A program made the translations under genes and the position numbers. From NCBI GenBank assembly GCA_933228895.1, contig OW121852.1, positions 104,677,544 through 104,741,543 of the forward strand: a stretch of 64,000 bases of DNA, given 5' to 3'. The notes under the pieces are model-generated. The model saw only the letters and a list, made by a program, of their open reading frames with translations. It did no database searches and had not been told where the DNA came from. The DNA is from Platycnemis pennipes. Taxonomy: Eukaryota; Arthropoda; Insecta; Odonata; Platycnemididae. Below are positions 35,101-47,100 of the stretch, one piece after another (within the stretch, counting starts at the first letter, position 1; every line of letters starts with the position of its first letter).

Positions 35101-38100
35101 GGTGGTGAGAATATGCAATTGTGTTACAGTGGGAAATTTGATTGTGCTCAGTAAAAGTGAATTAAAAGACAAGTCATGCTGAGCAAATTAAGCTATTAAG
35201 TTAGTGATACCTTGTATAACCAGAAATATGATTTTCTATCTTAGCCTTCAGGTGGCAACGAGTTTTCAAAATATGTTCAAAATACTCTTTGGTGTTTAAG
35301 TGTTTCACAATCCACATATTGAGGCCACTGGATTCTGCAAGTCTAAAAATCTGATTCTTAATGCCTTCTAGGCTTCCCTGATAAGTTCCTTCTTTGTGAA
35401 AGAATGAATGAAGCCTAAAGCAGTATTTTTAGGTCTTAATTAGTCTTTCACTCAAGAATGTACTTGTAGAAATGATTCACAACTTATGGTAGGTCCATGA
35501 TTAATTACTGAGGTCGTGAAGGGTACGTGAAAAGTCATGAAGCATCTTGTGGTAGGTTTCACATAATTTTCTAAAATTGTGTGGATATCACCTAAATATG
35601 TTTGTTTTATGCATCCGACCATGGACTTATTTTGCAGCATTAGATCAGCAATATTTGATTACATTGCAATGAATGATTAAAAAATTAATAACCTTTGTCC
35701 AAAAAAACTTGTTCTTACGTAGTTTTTATATTGTGAAATGTTGATTTTTTTGGTCTCAAGAATTTTGTAGATTTAGAATATAGTATAGTTGAGTATAATT
35801 GAGCAGGCCACCATATTTTCATGCAATGGCAATCAATAGTGTAAACACTAAGAGAATGTTGTTGTTAATACATAGTATCAAAAATGTTTAAATGTGATGT
35901 TTTTAGCCATACAAGTCTGACCAACAGAGTCAAGGCCGGGGATTTTTCACCAAAATTACATTATTCTTAACTGTAGACAAGAAAGTAGCTTTTCTAACAG
36001 ATTGATGCTATTAAGACTCATAGAAACTCTGAAAATTTAGCTACTTAAAAACAATTGAGCGTGACAAGGAATTAAACTGACATCATGCTACAGGAAAGTC
36101 ACTAGGTGGTTGAAGGTAGGGGATGGTTACTGGATCGATCCATTGGGATGCGAATAGTTGGCCATATTTTATGTATGTGTATGAAGTTTTGAGTTGTATA
36201 TTGTGTCCATTCCAGGCTGACAAACTTGTTTCCAAGAGTGTTTTCCCTGAGAGTGCTAGCAACAATGAGTGGGCCCGTTTCCTGTACTATTTGGGGCGAA
36301 TCAAGGCTACTCAGTTGGAATATTCTGCAGCTCATAAGCATCTGGTGCAGGCAGCTCGTAAAGCACCCCAGTATACAGCTGTGGGCTTCAAGCAAACAGT
36401 AAGTGATCTTGCTTTCTTTAGTTGGCATATTTTGGAAGTCTCATTCCCTGTCCATCTGTCTGTCTTAGTTATGGAGGCTTTCGTTTGCTATGGGGCTATA
36501 AAATATTGCCCTGTTATGCAATGTTAGTCATTTAGATTGGGTTTGATCTTTTTTTGATCATTTCTGGTTTTCTCACCAAGATAATGGCTTATCATGTAAA
36601 GCATATAGCAATGTGGTGACACTGTCGTTATGAACATCTGTCATATGCACCCTAAACTTAGTTCTTAGTACATACAATTTGGGTGAGTTTATCTGGATGA
36701 GTGATCTGTGTAGGTTTATTAAATACTAATCATTCTTTCAGTTGATATGTAAGGAGTTAGTCTTTTATAGGTAACTTTGATGATGCACTTCAGATAAAAA
36801 GGGGTTATTAATTATGCTAAGAAGTAGAGATGAGTTGATACGAAAATTTATCGACTCGATACCAATTCCTGGAAAATTGATTCTCGATACCGATACCATC
36901 AACCTATACATATATACATTTTTTTTACATAGTTTTCTTATACATTATTACTAAATGTTCCATGAAATCTAAAATTACTATTTTACAAAACAAAATTTGA
37001 ATATACTATTTACTTTGGGAAAAAACTTATGATATTCCACTATGAGAATATTATGAAAATAGAAACTGATTGATATCACAAAAGTTTTATATTTTTTTAC
37101 ATGGGCATGTTTAATAACAAAACATACTTGGTATCAGATAAAAAATGTCATAACAGATTCAAAATAATATGACTCATGTCATAAGTTAATTTTGAATATG
37201 ATTAATAATTAGTTATAAGAGTAATAAAAACTGTAACTTAAATTATAATTCAATCTTTCAACATTAAGGAATAAGAATAAAAGGTCATGACACAAACCCT
37301 TCAGCCTACTTTAGGTTTTTGTTCAAAAAACCAACATTTTTAGCCTTGATCAAGGTGATTTCACTTTTGGTCACAAACATTTCCTGCTGTGCTAAATATG
37401 TTTCTCATTATTGACGAGAAACTCTCATGTTTTGTATTCTTTTATGATTTTTAATCTATACAGAAAAACAGCAACAATTGTATTTCCAAAAAACAAGTAA
37501 ATTTATAGTAGAAAAAATCAACTCCCCATCATCTGTGTGGATAAAACTTTCCTGGATCAAGATTTATGGGTGCAATAGCTATATGTTATTACAGTGAAAC
37601 CTCTCACTTACGGACATTAACGGTCCTAGAAAATGTGTCCTTAAGTTGGAGGTGACCCAAAGAAACTCATTTTTACGCATCGTTTTACCACGCAAATATT
37701 ATACTGTAGGAATTTAAAGCAGCTGAAAGAAATCATTTTATTTCAAATATCACTTCTTAATAATTTAAAATAAATTGGTAATAATAAAACAACGTAATGC
37801 ATTTACTCACATGTGTATGTATATTTAAAATTCTCGAAGCATCTGCACACTTTAATATGTATGCATACATACAAATATATAGCTCCCTTTGGCATAAAGA
37901 AATCATTGATTTTGGTTTGCTTATTTCTTTTTGTAACAAATTCTTTTTCAAACTTTAACTGTACATCAACAAGGCTACTTAATGCCTCGCTGTTACCTTT
38001 TGAAATGTAAAATTGTTTTAACTGTTCAATTTAATGCAACAACCACAAGCATCTCTTCCACTATAGGCTCAGGCACACTGTCATCACTTTCACTGATTTC

Positions 38101-41100
38101 GTCATCTCCTTCATCAAGAGTACTATAAATAATTTCTTCCACGTCAGCCTCATGGTCCACGGTCAATAAATTAGAATCAATACTCACATATTCAGCACTT
38201 TCGCCGGCATCATTCAACAAAGAGTCTAACTGCAAGTCATTTGTGACATCTTCCAGCTCTGGTGATAATTCAATGTTAATGAACCCTGATTTTACAAAAC
38301 AATTACACACGGTTGAACTTTTTATGTTTTTTATCGCTCGATCAATCCAAAATATTGCGTCAAGAACAGTAATCGACTTCCCCACACGAGTGTGAGAATG
38401 CCCTTGGTCAACTTTAGATAGCATGCTTTTTAAAATGACTGTCTGTAGAAGACTGAAATTTTTAATGGTTCCTTGGTCCATTGGTTTCAATACACTGGTA
38501 GTGTAAGGAGGGAAAAAAGTTAATTTAATATTTTTAAATTTTAAATCGGGAGGGCAAGGAGCATTGTTAAGAAATAGAAAAATCTTTCTTTTTTCCTTTC
38601 CCATTTTTTATCCAGATTTTGCAAACAATGTCATTATCTCCGCAGTCATCCAAACCTTCTTATTTGATTTCCGCGTAATGGGCAGTTTATCTTTACTCAC
38701 TCCTTTGAAGTGCCTTCGATTCTCAGCTTTTCCTATCACCAGCGGTCTCAGGAAATCACCTTCCATGTTAGCGCCAAGTAAGACTGTCAGCCTCTCCTTT
38801 GACGCCTTCCCTCCAGAGCATTTTTCTGATTTTAGGGCCAGGGTTTTGTTAGGTAAGGCCCTAAAAAACAATCCCGTTTCGTCTGCATTGTAGATGTCCC
38901 TGGGTTTGAAGTTTTCCACCAGCACAGGTAACCTCTCAATCCACTCAATAGCACATTCTTTGCACACCTCTGCAGCCTCACTGCACACAGCTTTAAACAC
39001 GATATTGTGTCTTAAGCGGAATTTTTCCAGCCACCCATTTGAGGCCTTAAAGTTCTCTATACCCCGTGCCACTCCAACTTCAAGCGCTTTTTCTTGTAAA
39101 AGAGGTCCAGAGACTGGCAAATTATTTGCCCTCACTTTTGTGAACCACTCGAAGAGAACAGCGTCCAATTTGTTTCCCGATGGAATCACTTATTTAGCGT
39201 TTCCATTGTGATTTTCTGTCCACAATTTCATGATGGTCTCCTTCTGCTTAAGAATATCAGCGATTTGACTTATACACACCGAAATGAACCACTAATTTAC
39301 GGACACTACACTGTTCTTTATCTGTATGCTCCAACACCTGCAATATCTCTCGTAAGGAAAGATTTTTACCCTTCGGCATCGCGTAATAAAATCGAGACGC
39401 CCCCTAGCACCACAAACTGTATGAAATGTCACAACGCACAAATGACGGCGAAGTGGCACAGTTGGAGAGGTTCGAAAGTACTGAAAGTGCACGATCTGTC
39501 AAAAGCTTGGAGGTCTACATCCAACAGAAGAAGACGGCTGGTAATTGGCTGCGTATGAATCATACGAAGCCGATTGCTCGAGGGCGGCGGTCTCTCTACG
39601 TGCATCACACCGAGCCCTCCTTCGTGGCCGTGTCCCTCTACCCTCGGGGCCAGGGCCTCTGTGGGGAGCTCCTTCGTTTGGGATTAGCATTTCCAAGAAT
39701 TCAATCAAGGATACCCTTTTGTTTATTTGACCTCCACGAGTTGTGTTATCTGTAGACTGCTGCGTAGGAACCATTTGCTCGAGGATCCTACGCGCGTCTG
39801 GCCGAGGTGCTCTTTCGTTTGGGATTAGCATTTCTAAGAATGTATTCCAGGACACTCTTTCATTCCCCCACATGCGCATTTTTGTATCTTCACTGGTTTG
39901 ACCATTTTTGCTGTCCTCTTTTCCCCAGCTATTCATAAGCGGTATTTTTAGAGGAAAGAACTTTCCATTTTTGAGCGATGGGTCAGAAAACCCATGGCGA
40001 TGGTGTCCGTATAAGAGAAAAATTGTGCCCAACAAGGTGTCCGTGTCCGTAAGAGGGAGTGTCCTTATGCTAGAGGTTCGATCCTTATACAAATGCATAT
40101 ACTTGTGCCGGGGAATTGAAAACTGTCCTTAAGTCAGAGGTGTCCGTAAGTTAGAGGTGTCCGTGAACAGAGGTTTCACTGTACTTCTAATATAAAGTTC
40201 ACTTTCCCTATCTCATGCTCATCAAACAATACATTTTTTAAACCTGTACAACTATTCTTTAAAGTGTAGTTAAAAGAAACATTAATAGGTATTTTCATTA
40301 ATATTTGAGTTATTTTCTTAAATATAAGATCCTAGTAATGCCATACTTTATCACCCTCTATCCAGAAAGATATTAATTTAATTAACAAAAAAAGACTTCC
40401 GAGCGTGTCACATTGCAAGAATAATATAATATAGAATATTAAATAATAAACAAAATCAAAAACCTAAAATTACTTCTGTGCACAATCGTTTTACATTAAC
40501 TTGGGTTGCTGTTGTAAATCAAATCCTTGAATGCATTCAAATTCTATTTTTTTATAGCACAAAAAAAGTTTAATGCAGTCAGAATATTCCATTTATAGAA
40601 TATCTGGGGATTCGATTTTTAAGGTGAAAATATTATTATAGAATATTCCAAGCTGCTAAACTAGTAATTTTGCAATGTCTTATTAATAATAACCCTTAAA
40701 ATGGAATTTGTGAGTTGTATACTTAAAGGAGAGGTTGTGTAACTCAGATCATGAAATGAAATGAGCCTTTTGTCATGCTACTAGAAGGAAAATAAAGAAA
40801 TCTGTGTCCCAGCATTTTTCTCCGTTGGCTCGGGATCCCAAGGAAAAAAGTATAATGACATGTGGGGAGGCTGCATTCTCTGAACTGGGGTAAGCCGACA
40901 ATAGTTGAGTGGGGTAGTGTACTGCATATAATGAAGTTTGATTCTTATCAATGTTTAAAAGTTTTCTTTCAGCCATTGAATAAAACATTTTATCATCCCT
41001 AATTTCCCTTGTATGCGAATAGCGACTTTTTTGTACTTTTATCGCTTGAACTAGATTTACAAATGCATCACTCAAAAATGCATAGTGAAGTTTCCCTACT

Positions 41101-44100
41101 CAAATTCCTGGTTCAAATCCTGGGCGAAAGCCTTTCTGGGCACCCCCATCTAAAATCCTTGCAAATCGATTTGCTGCATGTTAGAACTTCATAGGAAATC
41201 GGAGGAGGCCCAGGGAGAGGAACTGGCCCCCATACCCTGAATGTGTGAATTTCACACGCCATTGGCTTAGTACGGGGTGAGCTCTACTCTCACCTATCAA
41301 AGTCCAATCTTCGGGTTGAATCACTGAGTGAGTGATTTACTTTGTTGGTATGACATTTCTGATAATCTACTTTTTTTAACTGCCTACTTGCCTTATTCTA
41401 GGATTACAGCATGACGGTATTACTAGGTAGTGTTAAGGATCAAACGTGCGAATGGCAGAACAATAGCTCACATTTTTAAAAACTTCATTATCATAGGTTA
41501 ATGTGAGCCTGGGGAATGTAGGTAACCCATGTGACATTCTGCTTTATTTTTTTCCCGCACATCCGGGCCTGTGGAAGAGAAAAAAAAGCCAAGACTTCTA
41601 TATTGTGCTCTAGTAGCACAGAAAAATTTTCATCTTATTTTGTGACCCAAGTTACAAATTCTCTCCTTGTCAGTATCTGCCAGTACCTATCTACCGTTTC
41701 TCAAGTCCATTCGCATTAATCATTAAGCCGTGAAATTTAAAAATATTCGATTCGGATACGAATTTATTCCTTCTTCGGAAATTATTTCGGTAGCGAGTTA
41801 AATAAAAGATCCGTGGGTCTTTGGATCCAACCCAACCATCACCAATTTTGAGTGATACATTCGTAAATCTATTTTAAACAATAAAATATGTATAAGAAAG
41901 TGTGAATTCAGATGTAAGGGTTATAAATTGAATGATAAAATTTTTGATGCAATAACTGAAAAAAAATATTAACCTGAGATAGGGATCAATCTTCCTTTAG
42001 TACACTAGCTTTCGATATCCGCCTGATCCTGGCGAATGTAGGCTGACTATCTACATTTTTTTTCTCGCGATGCAGGGATAATGGGGAAAAAGCCATATTT
42101 ATTTTTTTTGCTTCTAGTGACATGGAAAAATTTTCATCTAGTTTTGTGACCTGAGTGATACAACCCCTCCTAGTCTATATCTACCGCACCTACATTCCAT
42201 TCACAGGGTGCTTCGAGCACTAAGCCGTGATAATTTAAAATCTACGATCCGGAAACAATTTTACTCTGTCTTTGAATCTGAATCCGGATCCGAGTAAAAT
42301 GACAGTTCTGCGGATCCTTGGACCTGATGGAACCGAATCAACCATCCCTAGTATCAACGGTATCGGTATCAACTTTAGGCTATCGATTCTGGATACCATT
42401 ACCAACCCTCAAAAATCGGTGGTATCGAGAATAGGTTTCAAGAATCGACACATCCCTACTAAGAAGTAAATTCGATATATAGAGCTATTGCTATGGGTAG
42501 AATATACAATGATAATTATCATCTCCTGTGTCCTCTTGTCTGTGAATATATGCAATTTCACTATCACATTAAATTCCCTAATGTCACTTATTAGCGGGAG
42601 AACTCCAGGGAAATATCATTTGCCATCCACAAGTACTTGAACTCTAAATCCATTGATATTTTTTCAAATATTTACATAGTATTAAAGGATCCTCATCCCC
42701 TGTGATTATTTAATGGTATTGAAGAAGCAAGACATTGTTTACATAGAACTGTCTTATATTCAAGTTAGAGCTGTTTTCTCAACACCTCCATCCTTGAGGT
42801 TTAAGCCATAACTTCAAACACTAAGAATGAACAATACAATGACAAACCAATTTCTTTTGTGAATTCCACTTTCATCCATAGGTGTATCTAGAAGCATCTG
42901 AAGGGGGAGGTCACCACCAAAGAGTAAGAGGGAGTATGGAATACCCCCATGTAAATGGGCGATCCGGCAATTTTTAAAACTATACATTTTTTTTATCAAT
43001 GGGTGGGTTACAACCCCCAAAACCCCCCTTTGGAAACGCCTAAGCTTTCATCAGGTCATAAAAATTCCTATTTTATGGTCTGGTTTTTGACATACCAATG
43101 CCATAATCGTGAGATTTGTATGTTTTTGCAATCACTTGTGTAGTCACCAGAGATGGTGATTCAGGATGGTTGGGGGCGAATGGTGGTTCACTGGTGTGTG
43201 AGCATGGAGAGGTCAATGGATTCCATTCCTCTTTAAGTCACTGGTTTGAAGGGCCAGAGATTAGAGGGGAAGACCTTGCAATCCCTCATTGACTTCTGCA
43301 TGGGTAGTGGAGAAAGAGGGACCTCTTGTTTTTCATGTGTCCATGTAATCAAAATGTTACATTGTAATTCATCTGTTTACTTTGATTTCAGGTCCAGAAG
43401 TTGGCGGTAACTGTGGAGCTTCTCCTTGGAGATATTCCTGATAGGCAGATGTTCCGACATGCTACTGTGAGGAGAGCTTTGGCTCCCTATTTTCAGCTAA
43501 CTCAAGGTAATCTTTGTCAAGTGTTCCTTTCATACTTACCCATCTTATTTCCACATTTCATGACCCATTAATGCCTCCGCTTATCATATTTTGTACACTC
43601 ATACACCCCATGTGAACTGAATTCTGGCAAAATTAATGTTTATGCTGTTACTACTTTTCTGCTGTTAGATCACTTTCATGCCTTGAGGTGGGTATATTAA
43701 CCCTTTTCTATGTGGCTATTTTTTCCCACCTAGAGAAATTTCATCTACATTTACTCAATACCCTGCAAGTCACCTCAAGGATGTGTGGCAGGGGGTGAAT
43801 ATTCACCAATATTTTTGGCGATTTTATGCATGGTACAGTTTTTCAATTATAAGGTGATATTATTTTTAACAATTGGCAAATAGTTGATTTTTGTGGAGGC
43901 ATTGTGAAGATTTTAAAAAAATAACCTTTGAAAATTATGTAAATCCACAGTTCCCAATAGCCCAGAAATACACAATTTTCATTGACCATGTGTCTTCAAT
44001 GCCCATTGAAAATAGAATTTAGTAGGTAATTATGATTCATGTGCCACAATATATGTATCATTATACACAACTAAGTTGGTATAAGAAGTCCAGCTAGCAA

Positions 44101-47100
44101 GAAGATGAAATATTTATTTTAAGCACATTTAAAAAGCCAATAAATGGAGAGCCTTTTCTCACAAGCGAAGTGAGAAATGTTAAAAATGTCTGTAGATGCT
44201 TATCTTGTTTGTAATTGTGCTTTTATTTTATGTTTCTTGAATCTATATTTACCTTTGCATTGACTCACCGTCTTTTTGTTGCAGCTGTGCGCATGGGAAA
44301 TCTTCGCCGATTCGGGGAAGTGCTTGATGCGCATGGGCCACAATTCCGAGCTGAGCACACATTTCCTCTCATTCTTCGTCTACGTCACAATGTGATCAAG
44401 ACTGCTGTTCGCTCAGTGGCTCTTTCATACTCAAGAATATCTCTGGCTGATATTGCCAAGAAACTCACCCTGGATTCTCCTGAAGATGCCGAGTTTATAG
44501 TGGCAAAGGTAAAATTTTTAAAATCTTGTCAATGGTTAATACAGTAGAAGCCCAGTATAATGAGTATGGCTTATTACGAGAATCGCCTTATAGCGAGTGA
44601 TTGTCTTTGTACCGCCAAAAGGCCTATGTTTTACATGTATAATAAAGCGGATATAGTGAGGCCAAAAAGTTCCTTCCACGGTTAACGCTCGGTATTACGA
44701 CATATCTCTCGAGGGTGATGCACCACCCAGCAAAAATAAACTATTGTGTTTTGTATTATCTGCTAATTAAACTAAAAATACAAGATGTATGCCATATCTA
44801 CATTATCCAAAAACTTCCATGGTATACCTAATATTTTAATTCCGACTAGTTCCGATGCTGTCTTTACAGCTTTCTTCAGTGATCGAAAAATAGAAGAACT
44901 GGAAGAAAAACACCGAAACTGAGGGATTTAATATTTTATATAATGGAAAATGTCCTTTTTCTTTCTTGAAATATGTTGATATTCTACCAGATTGTCCCTG
45001 AAATGAGTTTTTGCTGTTTACCTTCGTCAAATACCACGGAAACAAAAGAAAAACTAAATAGGAATGACTATGAGAATTAGGTGGGTTTTTTCAACACCTT
45101 CAGATATAATGAGCGCTCAATTTAGTGAGTGATTTCCAAGGGATTATGAGCACTCGTTATACCGGGCTTCCACTGTATGTGAGTTTACTCATCGAATAAA
45201 CAGTCGTGGACAAAAAGTGATGGCACTCATGATGATAATGAGTGGTGTTCTACCAGCCACCTTAGGTTTCCACGTACCATTTGTACCTTCCTCTGCACTA
45301 TTTATGTTTCCTATCATATGAGCTTTTCTTATTCCTCTTCCTCCCAGCATAAGGTCTACAGTATAACCTCTATTTTACGAAGTTGAAGGGACCCAAAAAT
45401 TTGAGCTTTGTAAATCAGAGGGTTAGTAAATTGGAGGTTATCTTCCATTAACTTCTCTGTCTACGGAACTGATCTGTCACCAAAACCAGCTGATCTCCAA
45501 CAGTAGGAAATAGTTTTTGCAGTGACACTCCCATGCTCTGGCAACACCTCGCACAGCATGGAGCTAAGTCCATGGAGGCACATCATGCACATAAGAGGCT
45601 TGATCTGCGACAAATGTACGTCTACTAAAACTCTGCTGACAAGAATGCGACTATACTTTCAATGCAATCAAACACTATGCTGTACTAAACTAGTCAAATA
45701 GTTATGTTAGGGTTGATATCAAACAAATTAATATAACATATAATAGTCATCTGCTCATTCAGGGAAAAAACAACTGATATTACGTGAAATTCTCTGTGTG
45801 CAGTGTATCTACATCAAATTGAAAGGATTAAAAAATTACTCCTCAAATGTATTAATTCGCTGTATAACATAGGCGTTATTCCTAAGGCTATGAGACTCAC
45901 TTTAGTAAAAGAGAATGAAACAGCCATTAATTCCAAAAAAAAACAGGCGAATACTTTTCTACAAATTTATAATGGTATGAACTTGGCTGCTACAACTGAA
46001 TAAGTTCTTGTAGCTGTTCAGTTGGTAGATCTCAAAATAAGGGGGATAAGAGAATTAACTCATCCCGTGGAGTATTTTAAGTATATGCAGTTATGCATTA
46101 ATCAACGAAAGGGGTATATTTAGTGCTAGTCGATTATTGTTTAAAGAAGCCATTTTAACATGGGAAAGCCAGGGATGCATTTTAACTAGGAAATTTCAGG
46201 AAGTTCCAACTGACCCAGTATATTTCAGTGAAAAGACCAGGAAATGCCTTTTTTGAAGAAAGCGTATCGTTTGAAATACATTTAATAATATTTTGCGGCT
46301 GGTGAAAGTCAATTTTAGAAATTCACTCAGTTAATTTGAAACTCCCTCTTTTTTTAAGATCCATTCTACAGTGCTGACATCTAGCAGTGATTTGCGATAA
46401 CTATTTACTCGCGGCTACAGAAAGCGATCGTGATCTCAATGACATGATCGCAAATTCTTACCTAACAACGTAAAACACTTCAAATGAAAAATTAAATAAT
46501 CAAATTGCATCAAGATTTGAATATAAATAATTTATTATTGTAAAATTAGTATTTTTTAATGAAACTAAGCTCCACGACAGTTGCAGCAAAGAACTTCCTA
46601 CGGGAATGCTATTTTCAAGTGAAAGGCTGAACAAAGTTCTGAATTGGGGTTGCGGCGGGTATCTTAAAGCTAATTTTAAATAATTCCAGAGAAAATATGG
46701 ATCCTTTGTGATGACGAGTTAGGTATTCGCAATACACAAAATGATAGAAAAGGAATAGAAATTACCAAGCACTAATCCGATTATTTTATGAACTGGGACA
46801 TTGTTTTCAAGAAGTAGACGTTGTGCCATGCGTCTGTGAACATTTTTTCCTTGGATCATATAATTAGGATTGAATTGCGATTTGGATGATCAGTATCTGG
46901 GATTTTTGCTACAGTTTAAGTACTTCAAAAAGCACTATGCTCACATTCGATTTTTCCACATTTTCCCATATGAAATACTTGGACCGAGGGCCCTCTCAAC
47001 ATGTCCTATCTGGCTTCAGTTGTTCCTGTCGTGGTATACAGCGATCGTTATTCCATTGTACTGAGTTCAGTGCTACAAAATCATTTCAAAAACTTCGTAA

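Larger units (their letters stand above)
37592..40181. mobile_element. Tigger/pogo element, family G, nested in hAT
   Basis: TIRs CAGTGAAACCTCTCACTTAC and CAGTGAAACCTCTGTTCACG, TA on both sides. Repeated TTACGGACA / TGTCCGTAA motifs mark both termini. It carries a nearly complete - strand transposase with a few lesions. Confidence 0.93.
36825..42458. mobile_element. hAT-type element with nested Tigger
   Basis: Ends TAGAGATGAGTTGATAC and (complement) TAGGGATGTGTCGATTC, flanked by an exact 8-bp duplication CTAAGAAG (36817-36824 and 42459-42466). This is the hAT pattern. Subterminal CGATACC/GGTATCG motifs recur at both ends. About 3.0 kb remains after removing the Tigger at 37592-40181. No hAT transposase frame found, so probably non-autonomous. 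It lies in PSMD3 intron 6. Confidence 0.88.
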
